Below are positions 54,724-64,000 of a stretch of DNA of 64,000 nucleotides, piece after piece. Positions within the stretch are counted from its first letter, which is position 1. Each line of letters starts with the position of its first letter. Under the pieces are notes generated by a model, which was not told where the DNA came from, made no database searches, and saw only the letters and a program-made list of their open reading frames with translations. The stretch is from Janthinobacterium sp. UMAB-56 (lineage in GTDB: Bacteria; Pseudomonadota; Gammaproteobacteria; Burkholderiales; Burkholderiaceae_D), in contig NZ_LT607652.1 of assembly GCF_900095265.1 (NCBI RefSeq), forward strand, positions 495,762-559,761, in the 5' to 3' direction. Position numbers and translations under genes: made by a program.

Positions 54724-57700
54724 ATGCACAAACACGTCCAGCACACCGCCGTTTTCCTCCTGACGCCAGCCTTTTCGTCCCCCCTTGCGCCGCCCCTGCG
54801 CCGCACGGCGCTGGCACTGCTGCTGGCAGGCTGCTTCGGCGCGGCGCAGGCCAACCCCGCCTTGCCGCAGGTGGTCCATGGACAGGCGACGTTCAATCAG
54901 CAGGGCAACATCTTCTCGATCACGAACACGCCCAACACCATCATCAACTGGCAGAGTTTTTCCATCCATGCGGGCGAAATCACGCGCTTCATCCAGCAAA
55001 ACGGCAGTAGCGCCGTGCTCAACCGCATCACGGGACAAGACCCCAGCAAGATACTCGGCGCGCTCGAATCAAACGGCAAGGTCTTCCTGATCAACCCGAA
55101 CGGCATCGTCTTCGGCCAGGGCGCAAAAGTGGACGTGAACGGGCTGGTGGCTTCCAGCCTGGGCATGTCGAATGCAGATTTCCTGGCCGGCAAGCGCCAG
55201 TTTGCGGCAGGCAGCGTGGCTGGCGGCGTCGCCAATGCGGGCACCATTCATGCTGGCAAGGGTGGGCAAGTGCTCTTGATCGCGCCGAACGTGGAAAACA
55301 CGGGCATCATCGCGGCGCCGAACGGTGAAGTGATCCTGGCGGCCGGGCGCAGCGTGCAGTTGGCCGACCCCGGCAATCCGCAGTTGCGCGTGCTGGTCTC
55401 GGCGCCAACGGACCAGGCCCTGAACCTGGGCCAGATCATCGCCCAGGGCGGCAGCATCGGCATGGCCGGCGCACTGGTCAGCCAGCGCGGCGTGCTCAAC
55501 GCGAACAGCGCCGTCGTTGGCGAGCATGGCAAGATCGTCCTCAAGGCCAGCGGCAAGGCGCTGCTCGAGGCGGGCAGCGTCACCAGCGCCACGGGCGGCG
55601 CGGGCAAGGGCGGCGAGATTCAAGTGCTGGGCCAGCAGGTGGGTTTGCTGGGCAATGCGAAGATCGACGCCAGCGGCGCGACCGGTGGCGGCACGCTCTT
55701 GCTGGGCGGCGACTACCAGGGCAAGAACGCGGCCGTGCAGAACGCGCGCCAGGTGCTGGTTGGCAAGGACGCCAGCGTCAATGCCGATGCCATCGACAGC
55801 GGCAATGGCGGCAAGATCATCGTTTGGGGCGATGCATCGGCTCAGGTGTACGGCAGCCTCTCCGCGCGCGGCGGCGCGCAGGGCGGTGATGGCGGTTTCG
55901 TGGAAACGTCCGGGCATACCCTGGCCGTCGACGGTATCCGCGTCAATACCAGCGCGGTGCATGGCAAGCGCGGCAACTGGCTGCTCGATCCCTATGATAT
56001 CGACGTGGTACAAGGGCCGAGTGGCAACCTGGCCAATGTCGATCAGTTCAGCGACATGCCGACGATGGGCAGCACCAGCATAGGCGCCGATACGATTTCC
56101 GGTGCCACCAGCGATGTCACCTTGCAGGCCCTGCATCGTATCAATTTCAGCAGTTCGGTGAATATGGTTACACCCGGCGTCAGCTTGACGGCGACGGCGG
56201 GAGAAACCATTAATGTGTACGCTGCCATCACCACCAAGGGCGGCAATGTGACCCTGTCGGCCAACGATGCCAGCAGCGGTAGCAACGTTGGCCCGGGATC
56301 TAACGTCAATCTGAACGCGCCCATTACCAGCAACGGCGGCAACATCTCGCTATCCGGTGCCGGCGTCGCGGGGGCCGCCGCCGTCAATGTCGGCAACGGC
56401 AATCTGACCCTGCGAGCAAATGAAACGCAGGGCGGCATCAACCTGTCGGGCGGCGCCAATCAGCTCACTGGCAGCGGCATCGCTGGCCAGACGGTGACCC
56501 TGCAGGCCGACAATATCACTCTTGCCGGCGGCATCGCTGTCGGTGGCACGGCGGGCGGCGCGAATGTGATCATCAAGCCGCTGAGCAGCGCGCGCAGCAT
56601 CGACCTGGGTACCAAACCGGGCACGGCCCTGGGTTTGAGTGCGATAGAACTGGCCGGCATCTCGGCATCGAAACTGACCATCGGTGATGGCAGCAATACG
56701 GGGGGCATCCATATCTCGGATGCGCTCAACACGGCGGGCGACCTGCACATTAACTCCGGTTCCAGCGTCACGGCCACGGGCGCCGTGACGGTCGATGGCA
56801 GCTTTGTGCTGGACGGCGGCAACTGGGTGCAAAACGCGGCGCTCCTGCCAGGATTTAGCGCCAGAAGCTTTTCCATCGGCGGCGGCGCCAGTTTCCTGCG
56901 CGTGGCAGGCGGCGACGGCGTCACTTCGCCGTATCTGCTTGCCGATATCTATGGCTTGCAAGGCATCGCCAGCCTCGGCCTTGGCAACAGCTATCGCCTG
57001 GCCGGCAATATCGACGCCAGCGGCACTGTGAACTGGAACGATGGTCAGGGTTTTGTACCGATTGCCAGCAGCGGCAGCGGTTTTTCCGGCGTCTTCGATG
57101 GCGCCGGCTTTGCGCTCAGCAATCTGAAAATCGACCGCAGCCTGGCGCCCGGTTCGGCGGCAGGCCTGTTTGGCACGGTGCAGGGCGGCACCGTGCGCAA
57201 GCTGACCCTGAGCGGCGGCAGCGTCACGGGCACGACCAATGTGGGCGCGCTGGCGGGCAATGTCGTCAGCGGCACGATCGATGGCGTGAACAGCGCCATG
57301 GCCGTCAGCGGCCAGCGCAATGTCGGCGGCCTGGTGGGCAGCAACGGCGGCGCCATCACGCTGTCCGCCAGCAGCGGCACCGTGACCGGCGTGAATGCGG
57401 ATGGCGGCGGCGCCATTGGCGGCCTGGCGGGATCGAATGCATCCGGCGCCAGCATCACGACTTCGTACGCCACCGGCGTGGTGACGGGCGCGCGCGAAAT
57501 GATCGGCGGCCTGGTCGGCCATAACCAGGGTACGCTGAGCCAGTCTTATGCCACCGGCAAAGTCAGTGGCGCGCGCAGCATCGGCGGCCTGGTCGGCCTG
57601 AACGGCGGCAGCATCGATAATGCCTATGCCACCGGCGCCGTGGGCCGTGCCGGCACTGCCGACGCTATCCTGGCCAGGGAAAACATGGGCGGACTGGTCG

Positions 57701-60700
57701 GTGAAAGCACGGGTAGCGTCAGCCATGTCTTCAGCAGCGGCGCCGTGACTGGCGACGGCTATACGGAGGTTGGGGCGGTGGCCGGCCGCGTGTCCGTCGG
57801 CGCCCCTTTCAGCTATGGTTTTTTCAATTTTGAAACATCGCTGGTGCAAATCGATGGCGGTGGCTCCAGCCGCCGCAGCACGGCGCAAATGCAGCAGCAG
57901 GGCATTTTCAACGACTACGATTTCAGCAGCGTGTGGCGCATCTACGAAGGCTACACGACGCCGATGCTGAAGGCTTTTCTGAAGCCGTTGCAAGTGAACC
58001 TCTCGGGCAATGCCACGGGCAAGGTCTACGATGGCCAGTTGGCCGCCTTCCTCGGTTCGATCGGCTATGTAGGATTGCTCGACGGCGATGCCGGCGTGAA
58101 TGGCAGCCTCGGCTACGGCAGCAACGCCCGCAATGTGGGCAACTATGAGGCGACGGGTTTGTGGTCGACCAAGTACGACATCACGATGGGTGGCACGACC
58201 ACCTTCGCCATCACGCCGCGCGCGCTGACGGTGAGCATGGGCGGCAATGGCAAGATTTATGATGGCACGCTGGGCTACGCTGGCGCCAGTTTCGTGCTGG
58301 GCAATGTGGTGACGGGCGACAATATCAGCATCAGCGGCAGCGCCGCCTTCCTCGACAAGAATGTGGGCGACAGCAAGGCCGTGCACGCCAGCGGTTTGGC
58401 CCTGGGCGGCAATGAACTGGGCAACTACAGCCTGGCCGCCACGACTGCCGACGGCACGGCGGCCATCACGGCGCGCGTTTTGAACTATGGCGTCACGGGT
58501 GCGCAAAGTCGCGTCTACGATGGCAGCTTGCAGGCGGCCCTGAATGGTTATTTCGAAGGATTGGTGGCGGGCGACCAGGTCGGCATGGCCGGCTTGCTGG
58601 GCAGCTTCCGCGACAAGAATTTTGGCACAGGCAAAGTGGTCGATTATCAGGTGGCGACGGGCCAGCTAACGGGCCAGGATGCCAGCAATTATGTGCTCAA
58701 TGGAAATTCGGGTACGACCACGGCCGACATCACGGCGCGCACCCTGAACGTGAATTTTACGGGCGTCAACAAGACGTATGACGGCACGACGGGCGCGCAA
58801 GTGATTTTTGGCGATGACCGCGTCCAGGGCGACGTCTTGAGCGTCAGCGGCAGTACCGCCTTTGGCGACAAGAGCGTGGGCGTGGGCAAGGTCGTCACGG
58901 TGACGAACGTGGGCGTGAGCGGCAGCGACGCCGGCAACTATGTGCTGGGCGCCAGCGCCGGCAATACGACGGCCGACATCGCGGCGCGCGTTTTGAACTA
59001 TGGCGTCACGGGTGCGCAAAGCCGCGTCTATGACGGCAGCTTGCAGGCGGCCCTGAACGGCGACTTCGAAGGCTTGGTGGCGGGCGACCAGGTCGGCATG
59101 GCCGGCTTGCTGGGCAGCTTCCGCGACAAGAATGTCGGCAGCGGCAAAGTGGTCGATTATCAGGTGGCGACGGGCCAGCTGACGGGTCAGGATGCCAGCA
59201 ACTATGTGCTCAATGGAAATTCGGGTACGACCACGGCCGACATCACGGCGCGCACTTTGCTCGTGAATTTTACGGGCGTCAACAAGACGTATGACGGCAC
59301 GACGGGCGCGCAAGTGATTTTTGGCGATGACCGCGTCCAGGGCGACGTCTTGGCAGTGGCGGGCAGCGCCGCCTTCGGCGACAAGAACGTGGGGGTTGGG
59401 AAAACCGTCACGGTGACGAACGTGGGCGTGAGCGGTGGTGATGCGGGCAACTATGTACTCAATGGACATACGGGCAGCATTACGGCGGATATCGGGGCGC
59501 GCGCGCTGAACCTGTCCGGCGTGGCGGGCAACAAGGTCTACGATGGCACGACGGGCGCGCAGCTGAGTTTTGGCGATGACCGTGTCGCCGGCGACAGCTT
59601 GACGGCCTCGGCAGTGGCCAACTTTTCGGACAAGAACGTGGGCGCGGCCAAGGCGGTGCAGCTGAGCAGCGTAGCGCTGACGGGCGCCGATGCGGGCAAT
59701 TACTTTATCGTCTTGCCGACGGGCTTGCTGGCCAGTATCACGCCCGCCAGCCTGACCCTGGCAGGGGTGAACGCCGCCGGCAAGGTGTATGACGGCACGA
59801 CGAATGCGGCCGTCAGCGCGTCGGCGCGCGGCGTGCTGGGCCAGGATGTCGTCAGCGTGGTGGGCGGCAGCGGCAGTTTTGCCGACAAGAACGCAGCGAC
59901 GGGCAAACTGGTGACTGCGAGCGGCTTCCGCCTGGCGGGCGCCGATGCTGGCAACTACACCTTGGAAACGACGGGCGGCACGGCGCAGGCCACGATTACG
60001 CAAAAACAATTGTCCATCTGGATCGGCAGCGGCAGCGGCTTGTGGAGCGATGCAGCCAACTGGGACGGCGGCGTGGTGCCGGAAGGCGCGAACGTGCTGG
60101 CCGTGGACTTTTCGCGCAGCAACGGCCTCGTCACCTATAGCGCGGCGGCCGGCAACACCCTCCTGAAAAACCTGACTTCCGCGACCGGCTTGCTGTTGAC
60201 GGGAGGCAACCTGACTCTCGGTGAAAGCGTGCTGGACCGTTCCGTGCTGGGCGGCCCGACCGGCCTGGAAATTCGCGGCGGCAGCTTGCTACTGAACGGC
60301 AGCCTGTCGGCGGACCGTTACGCGCAAGGCGGCGGTGTGCTGAGCGGCAACGGTAACTTGCTCGTCGCCAATAGCTTCAACCAGGCGGCAGGCGCCATCC
60401 GGCTGGATGGCCAGCTGGCCATCACGCAAGCACAGGGCGACTTGCGCTTCGCCAGCCTGGCAGCGAAGGAGGTGACGCTGAACGCCTTGAACGGCGCCAT
60501 CGGCCAGGACGGTGCGCTGCTCGCCAGCAGCCTGGCAGCGCAGGCGCAAAATGGCATCGTGCTGGGCCATGCGGGCAATCAGGTGGGCAGTTTTACTGCC
60601 AGCAATCGTGCAGGCGGCGGCATTGCGCTGAACAATACCTCGGCGCCGGGTAACTTGACCCTGGGAACGCTGGTCACGGGCGCGGGCGATATCGCCATCG

Positions 60701-61365
60701 ACAATACGGGTGGCGTCAATGCTGGCAATATCAATGCGAATGGCGGCAACGTGACGGTGACGGCGCATAGCCCCGTCACCGTCAACGGCAAGATCGCGGG
60801 CAAGGACCTTGCGTTCAATGCCAGCACGGACGTGCTGCTGGGCGAGGGTGCGCAACTGGCAGCGGCGCGCGACATCAGCCTGGTGGCTGGCGGCGACATC
60901 AGTGTGGGCGGCAATGCCAGTATTGTCGGCGGCGGCAATTTTTCCGCCAGTGCGGGCGCCAGCGTGCGCTTTGCCGACACGGCCAGCGTTACCGTGCCGG
61001 CACTGGCCAGCATGAGCGTGCTGGCGAAAATGGGCAGCATCACCGGTACGCCTGGCGTGCGCGTCAACCGCCAGCGCGCCAATGTCAGCTTGCTGGCACC
61101 GAACGGCGCGGTGGCCATGCCGGACGCCATTTTCCTGCCCGCCACGACCATCGACAAGCCCGTGATCGACGCCGCCACGAGCTTGGCCATCGACGATGCC
61201 TTGCGCGTCATCAAACAAGCCGACCGTGCCAACGCTCCGCTCGCTTACACGTCGTCCGCCAAAAATGATGACCAGAGGAAAGACAGCAAGGATGTTGCCG
61301 ATGCCAAAGATAAACCCACAGGATACAAAATCAATGATGCCGCTAAAAAAACCTACTGCAATTAA
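54724..61365 (+). CDS. Two-partner secretion exoprotein (TpsA), filamentous adhesin with GLUG and MBG repeats
   Basis: 2,213 residues from ATG 54724 (AGGA eight bases upstream). An extended signal peptide ends near AAQA-NPALPQ. The TPS secretion domain has INWQSFSIHAGE, the hallmark NPNGIVFGQGAKVDVNGLVA and a beta-helix up to about 430. A GLUG-motif zone lies at about 865-1012 (GGLVGSNGG, GGLVGHNQG, GGLVGLNGG). Eight MBG-type repeats of 78-88 residues (about 1089-1760) each carry K/RxYDGT/S and end DITAR-like. The tail has a further beta-helix. Secreted surface adhesin or matrix protein; no toxin domain is visible. Confidence 0.92.
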   Translation: MHKHVQHTAVFLLTPAFSSPLAPPLRRTALALLLAGCFGAAQANPALPQVVHGQATFNQQGNIFSITNTPNTIINWQSFSIHAGEITRFIQQNGSSAVLNRITGQDPSKILGALESNGKVFLINPNGIVFGQGAKVDVNGLVASSLGMSNADFLAGKRQFAAGSVAGGVANAGTIHAGKGGQVLLIAPNVENTGIIAAPNGEVILAAGRSVQLADPGNPQLRVLVSAPTDQALNLGQIIAQGGSIGMAGALVSQRGVLNANSAVVGEHGKIVLKASGKALLEAGSVTSATGGAGKGGEIQVLGQQVGLLGNAKIDASGATGGGTLLLGGDYQGKNAAVQNARQVLVGKDASVNADAIDSGNGGKIIVWGDASAQVYGSLSARGGAQGGDGGFVETSGHTLAVDGIRVNTSAVHGKRGNWLLDPYDIDVVQGPSGNLANVDQFSDMPTMGSTSIGADTISGATSDVTLQALHRINFSSSVNMVTPGVSLTATAGETINVYAAITTKGGNVTLSANDASSGSNVGPGSNVNLNAPITSNGGNISLSGAGVAGAAAVNVGNGNLTLRANETQGGINLSGGANQLTGSGIAGQTVTLQADNITLAGGIAVGGTAGGANVIIKPLSSARSIDLGTKPGTALGLSAIELAGISASKLTIGDGSNTGGIHISDALNTAGDLHINSGSSVTATGAVTVDGSFVLDGGNWVQNAALLPGFSARSFSIGGGASFLRVAGGDGVTSPYLLADIYGLQGIASLGLGNSYRLAGNIDASGTVNWNDGQGFVPIASSGSGFSGVFDGAGFALSNLKIDRSLAPGSAAGLFGTVQGGTVRKLTLSGGSVTGTTNVGALAGNVVSGTIDGVNSAMAVSGQRNVGGLVGSNGGAITLSASSGTVTGVNADGGGAIGGLAGSNASGASITTSYATGVVTGAREMIGGLVGHNQGTLSQSYATGKVSGARSIGGLVGLNGGSIDNAYATGAVGRAGTADAILARENMGGLVGESTGSVSHVFSSGAVTGDGYTEVGAVAGRVSVGAPFSYGFFNFETSLVQIDGGGSSRRSTAQMQQQGIFNDYDFSSVWRIYEGYTTPMLKAFLKPLQVNLSGNATGKVYDGQLAAFLGSIGYVGLLDGDAGVNGSLGYGSNARNVGNYEATGLWSTKYDITMGGTTTFAITPRALTVSMGGNGKIYDGTLGYAGASFVLGNVVTGDNISISGSAAFLDKNVGDSKAVHASGLALGGNELGNYSLAATTADGTAAITARVLNYGVTGAQSRVYDGSLQAALNGYFEGLVAGDQVGMAGLLGSFRDKNFGTGKVVDYQVATGQLTGQDASNYVLNGNSGTTTADITARTLNVNFTGVNKTYDGTTGAQVIFGDDRVQGDVLSVSGSTAFGDKSVGVGKVVTVTNVGVSGSDAGNYVLGASAGNTTADIAARVLNYGVTGAQSRVYDGSLQAALNGDFEGLVAGDQVGMAGLLGSFRDKNVGSGKVVDYQVATGQLTGQDASNYVLNGNSGTTTADITARTLLVNFTGVNKTYDGTTGAQVIFGDDRVQGDVLAVAGSAAFGDKNVGVGKTVTVTNVGVSGGDAGNYVLNGHTGSITADIGARALNLSGVAGNKVYDGTTGAQLSFGDDRVAGDSLTASAVANFSDKNVGAAKAVQLSSVALTGADAGNYFIVLPTGLLASITPASLTLAGVNAAGKVYDGTTNAAVSASARGVLGQDVVSVVGGSGSFADKNAATGKLVTASGFRLAGADAGNYTLETTGGTAQATITQKQLSIWIGSGSGLWSDAANWDGGVVPEGANVLAVDFSRSNGLVTYSAAAGNTLLKNLTSATGLLLTGGNLTLGESVLDRSVLGGPTGLEIRGGSLLLNGSLSADRYAQGGGVLSGNGNLLVANSFNQAAGAIRLDGQLAITQAQGDLRFASLAAKEVTLNALNGAIGQDGALLASSLAAQAQNGIVLGHAGNQVGSFTASNRAGGGIALNNTSAPGNLTLGTLVTGAGDIAIDNTGGVNAGNINANGGNVTVTAHSPVTVNGKIAGKDLAFNASTDVLLGEGAQLAAARDISLVAGGDISVGGNASIVGGGNFSASAGASVRFADTASVTVPALASMSVLAKMGSITGTPGVRVNRQRANVSLLAPNGAVAMPDAIFLPATTIDKPVIDAATSLAIDDALRVIKQADRANAPLAYTSSAKNDDQRKDSKDVADAKDKPTGYKINDAAKKTYCN
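57988..60003 (+). repeat. Array of eight MBG repeats in the adhesin
   Basis: Repeat starts at about 57988, 58222, 58477, 58741, 58990, 59254, 59503 and 59752. Each repeat has a YDG motif near its start, an FxDKN motif in the middle and a GNY or SNY motif near its end. MBG repeats form Ig-like beta sandwiches in bacterial surface proteins. Confidence 0.85.
58477..59502 (+). repeat. 513-bp tandem duplication (two MBG repeats)
   Basis: The block 58477-58989 is repeated at 58990-59502 with a period of exactly 513 bases (171 residues). The first repeat of each block differs at 3 of 88 residues; the second differs more (14 of 83), so the first half was probably copied or converted recently. Confidence 0.92.
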
Positions 61366-62071
61366 GGCCTTGTTGTGGCTGGCCCTGATGTGCCTGTGCG
61401 CGCACGCCTGGGCCGGACAGGTGGCCGGTACAGTCATGCAATTGAGTGGTCCGCTGATGGCCAAGAAGGCCGATGGCAAGGTGAAAATCCTGGCCATCAA
61501 ATCCGAGGTCGAGCAGGGTGACACCTTGCTGACGGAAAAGGAAACCTATGCCTTGATCAAGCTGATCGACAATAGCGAAATCACCTTGAAACCGAATAGC
61601 AGTTTCGTGATCGAGCAATTTAGCTACACTGCCGAGCAGCCTGAGGGCGATCACGCCATTTTCAGCTTGCTCAAAGGGGGCTTGCGTTCCGTCACGGGCC
61701 TGCTGGGCAAGCGCAACAAGGAGCGCTTCGAGATGAAGACGCCGGCCGCCACCATCGGCATTCGCGGCACGACGTTTGTTGCCAACTATGTTGCTCCCTC
61801 GGCAGCGCCGTCAGCAGGGCAAGGGCTGGCTCCAGGCCTGTATGTGCAGGTGCTTGATGGCATGATTCATGTGACGAATCCTTCCGGGGCACAAAATTTT
61901 GCCGCCGGTCAGTTCGGCTTTACACCCAGCATCATGCAGCCGCCCTTGATCGTGCCCGTCAATCCCGGCATGCAGTTTACGCCGCCGCCGGCCTTTTCGG
62001 CGCCGTCGTCGGCCTCTGGCGCCGCCGCAGGGGGCAGCAAGGCAGCAGCCGTCGACTGTATCGTGCGCTAG
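61334..62071 (+). CDS. FecR-domain secreted protein
   Basis: 245 residues from ATG 61334, overlapping the adhesin gene by 32 bases; an ATG at 61301 with a good AAGGA site is the alternative. The signal peptide is IKALLWLALMCLCAHAWA. The FecR domain shows AGTVMQLSGPLMAKKADGKV, EVEQGDTLLTEKETYALIKL and TPAATIGIRGTTFVANY. The end is Pro/Ala/Ser-rich. No sigma factor or TonB receptor is nearby, so it is not a classic anti-sigma factor. Such FecR proteins often go with TPS adhesins and CHASE2 cyclases; role unknown. Confidence 0.87.
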   Translation: MMPLKKPTAIKALLWLALMCLCAHAWAGQVAGTVMQLSGPLMAKKADGKVKILAIKSEVEQGDTLLTEKETYALIKLIDNSEITLKPNSSFVIEQFSYTAEQPEGDHAIFSLLKGGLRSVTGLLGKRNKERFEMKTPAATIGIRGTTFVANYVAPSAAPSAGQGLAPGLYVQVLDGMIHVTNPSGAQNFAAGQFGFTPSIMQPPLIVPVNPGMQFTPPPAFSAPSSASGAAAGGSKAAAVDCIVR

Positions 62072-62109
62072 GTGCTTCCAGAAATACCTGCGCACGCGAC
62101 AAATAGCGC

Positions 62110-62140
62110 TTGACCTTCCCATCATGGGATAGCAGATCCT
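62110..62140 (+). promoter_or_regulatory. CueR-type copA promoter/operator
   Basis: TTGACC (62110-62115), 19-base spacer, GATCCT (62135-62140). The palindrome TCCCAT-C-ATGGGA fills the spacer. The extra-long spacer with a dyad is the hallmark of MerR/CueR-activated promoters; the layout equals that remembered for E. coli copA. The cueR gene is not in the window. Confidence 0.7.
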
Positions 62141-62175
62141 GACTTGATTAGATAATCCTTCGTACAGGATCTGCC

Positions 62176-64000
62176 ATGAATCAAACCGCACTCGCTCCCC
62201 TTATTCCCCCTTCCGCTGCCGCACATGCGCAGGCGCTGGCCATCGAAGGCATGAGCTGCGCCTCATGCGTGGGCCGCGTGGAAAAAGCCCTGGCCGCCGT
62301 GCCCGGCGTGACCGAGGCCAGCGTCAACCTGGCTACCGAGATGGCCAGGGTTACGTCAAGCACGCCTGTCCCGCTGGCCACCTTGCAGGCGGCCGTGGAA
62401 AAAGCCGGCTACGCGGTGGCGCAGCGCGAGATCGACCTGACTATCGCCGGCATGACGTGCGCCTCGTGCGTGGGCCGGGTGGAAAAAGCCTTGCTGAAGG
62501 TGCCGGGCGTGCTCGCCGCCAGCGTCAACCTGGCCACGGAGAGCGCGCGCATCAAGGTGACGGGCGAGGCCGATGCGGCTACCCTGGTGGCCGCCATCGA
62601 CCAGGCCGGCTATGCCGCCAAGGTGCCCGACGCCAGCCAGGCCGGCGCGCCCGCTGCCGCACCCAAGCGCGATGGCATGAAAGTGGTGTTTGCGGCCGTG
62701 CTGGCTTTCCCCTTGATGCTGCCCATGTTGCTCGAGTGGGCCGGCATCCATCTGATGCTGCCAGGCTGGCTGCAATTTGCCCTGGCCACGCCGGTGCAAT
62801 TCTACTTTGGCGCGCGCTTCTACAAGGCGGGCTGGAAGGCGGTCCGCGCCGGCAGCGGCAATATGGATTTGCTGGTGGCGCTGGGCACGAGCGCCGCATA
62901 CGGCCTGTCCGTGTACCAGTGGCTGACGCAATTGTCCACCCCTGGCGCGATGCTGCCGCACCTGTATTTCGAAGCCTCGGCCGTCGTCATCACCCTGGTG
63001 TTGCTGGGCAAATGGCTGGAAACCAGGGCCAAGCGCCAGACGGCCTCGGCCATCCGTGCGCTGCAGGTGTTGCGTCCCGAGTCGGCCCGCGTGCGCCGCG
63101 ATGGCGTGGAGCTTGACTTGCCTGTGGAGCAGGTCAAAGTGGGCGACCTGGTGGTGATACGTCCCGGCGAGCGGGTGGCTGTCGATGGCGTGGTGGTGGA
63201 GGGCGCCAGCCAGGTCAACGAATCCCTGATCACGGGTGAAAGCTTGCCGGTCGACAAGCATGAGGGCGACAAGGTCACGGGCGGCGCCATCAACGCGGAC
63301 GGCTTGTTGCTGGTGCGCACACAGGCCGTCGGCGGTGAGACGACTTTGTCGCGCATCATCCGCCTGGTGGAGGATGCGCAGGCGGCCAAGGCGCCGATCC
63401 AGCACCTGGTTGACAAGGTCAGCGCCATTTTTGTTCCCGTGGTTTTGGGGTTGGCACTGCTGACTTTGCTGGGCTGGTGGTTCGCCACCGGCGATCTGCA
63501 AAACGCCATCATGAACGCCGTGGCCGTGCTGGTGATCGCCTGCCCTTGCGCGCTGGGCCTGGCCACGCCGACGGCCATCATGGCCGGCACGGGCGTGGCT
63601 GCCCATTACGGCATCCTGATCAAGGATGCGGAAGCGCTGGAAGTGGCGCACGCCGTCACCACCGTGGTCTTCGACAAGACGGGGACGCTCACTGTGGGCA
63701 AACCAGCCCTGGCTGACCTGCACGCGCACGGCATCGAGGAGGCACGGCTGCTGCAACTGGCGGCCAGCATCCAGCGCGGCAGCGAACACAGCCTGGCCAA
63801 GGCCGTGCTGGACGCAGCGGCCGCGCGCCACATCGATCCCTTGCCAGCCACGGCGTTGAGCGCCTTGCCAGGGCGCGGCCTGGCGGCGCAAGTCGACGGC
63901 CTGGACTTGAAGCTGGGCAGCACGCGCCTGATGCAGGAATTGCACGTGGACATGACGCCTTTGTCTGAACAGGCTACGTCTTTGGAGAAAACGGGCAACA
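62176..64000 (+). CDS. copA: Copper-exporting P1B-type ATPase (3' end outside window)
   Basis: 608 residues visible, open at the window end. Two N-terminal metal-binding domains with MSCASC (Cys28, Cys31) and MTCASC (Cys95, Cys98); membrane helices from about 160; actuator motif [13 protein letters not shown]; the transport motif Cys456-Pro-Cys458 in [17 protein letters not shown]; and phosphorylation site Asp500 in [13 protein letters not shown]. It pumps Cu(I) out of the cytoplasm. AGGA six bases upstream supports ATG 62176. The missing part should hold the rest of the ATP-binding domain and last two helices. Confidence 0.95.
   Translation, partial: MNQTALAPLIPPSAAAHAQALAIEGMSCASCVGRVEKALAAVPGVTEASVNLATEMARVTSSTPVPLATLQAAVEKAGYAVAQREIDLTIAGMTCASCVGRVEKALLKVPGVLAASVNLATESARIKVTGEADAATLVAAIDQAGYAAKVPDASQAGAPAAAPKRDGMKVVFAAVLAFPLMLPMLLEWAGIHLMLPGWLQFALATPVQFYFGARFYKAGWKAVRAGSGNMDLLVALGTSAAYGLSVYQWLTQLSTPGAMLPHLYFEASAVVITLVLLGKWLETRAKRQTASAIRALQVLRPESARVRRDGVELDLPVEQVKVGDLVVIRPGERVAVDGVVVEGASQVNESLITGESLPVDKHEGDKVTGGAINADGLLLVRTQAVGGETTLSRIIRLVEDAQAAKAPIQHLVDKVSAIFVPVVLGLALLTLLGWWFATGDLQNAIMNAVAVLVIACPCALGLATPTAIMAGTGVAAHYGILIKDAEALEVAHAVTTVVFDKTGTLTVGKPALADLHAHGIEEARLLQLAASIQRGSEHSLAKAVLDAAAARHIDPLPATALSALPGRGLAAQVDGLDLKLGSTRLMQELHVDMTPLSEQATSLEKTGN

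Noticed and set aside
53028-54896. Minus-strand open frame (about 622 codons) opposite the TpsB transporter
   Set aside because: Antisense shadow; the plus-strand frame has a signal peptide, POTRA domains and the VRGF motif.
56350-58506. Long minus-strand open frame (about 718 codons) opposite the adhesin gene
   Set aside because: High-GC shadow of the repetitive adhesin; low-complexity Ala/Arg/His composition, no ribosome site and no family motifs.
60004-61365. Possible CDI-type toxin at the adhesin C-terminus with a downstream immunity gene
   Set aside because: The tail is still beta-helical and low in charge, with no VENN-like motif or nuclease signature, and the next gene is a FecR-domain protein.
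62356-63945. Minus-strand open frame (about 529 codons) opposite copA
   Set aside because: copA has CxxC, CPC and DKTGT motifs in the plus strand; the reverse frame has none.

Overview
The window looks like a chromosomal segment of a high-GC betaproteobacterium of the family Oxalobacteraceae, most likely Janthinobacterium or a close relative. This rests on the codon and base composition, on the order leuC-leuD-leuB-asd-fimV-truA-trpF-trpB-trpA-accD-folC-(SPOR)-cvpA-purF, on the rpsF-priB-rpsR-rplI-dnaB block, and on the protein sequences. No rRNA, tRNA, CRISPR array, phage or transposase gene was seen. The taxon is an inference from remembered families, not from a search.

Layout. 1-6.8 kb: end of an aldo/keto reductase, then a signalling operon of stand-alone CheR and CheB enzymes with two histidine kinases, all overlapping or close together. 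6.9-10.8 kb: a MAPEG membrane protein, RecQ helicase, a KGG-repeat stress protein, a small unknown protein and a flavin-binding stress protein. 10.9-15.5 kb: a five-gene cluster behind a near-perfect Fur box (PepSY membrane protein, DUF2271 protein, DUF4198 protein, ApbE, membrane-anchored flavodoxin/FAD reductase), read here as an iron-controlled flavin electron-transfer system. 15.6-20.8 kb: glutathione peroxidase, a second Fur-controlled unit (hemP, a small protein, a DUF2325 protein), a Crp/Fnr regulator, a NarL-type response regulator and a universal stress protein with an FNR-type box upstream.

21.2-23.9 kb: cheZ-cheA, an isolated pair. 24.2-42.1 kb: housekeeping block for leucine, the aspartate family, tryptophan, fatty acid, folate and purine synthesis, with fimV, truA and a sulfur amino acid PLP enzyme. 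42.1-47.9 kb: lexA with two SOS boxes, the S6/PriB/S18/L9 operon, dnaB, and a phosphate transport pair (DUF47 and Pit). 47.9-62.1 kb: a metallo-beta-lactamase-fold hydrolase, an HD-GYP phosphodiesterase overlapping a CHASE2 adenylate cyclase, then a two-partner secretion locus (transporter, a 2,213-residue MBG-repeat adhesin, and a FecR-domain protein). 62.1-64 kb: start of a copper P-type ATPase, cut by the window end.

The most interesting parts are the Fur-controlled flavin cluster, in which the DUF2271 protein carries a flavinylation-like motif next to an ApbE gene; the hemP-DUF2325 operon; the adhesin locus beside two second-messenger enzymes; a CTG start for priB; and a 96-bp imperfect palindrome upstream of truA.
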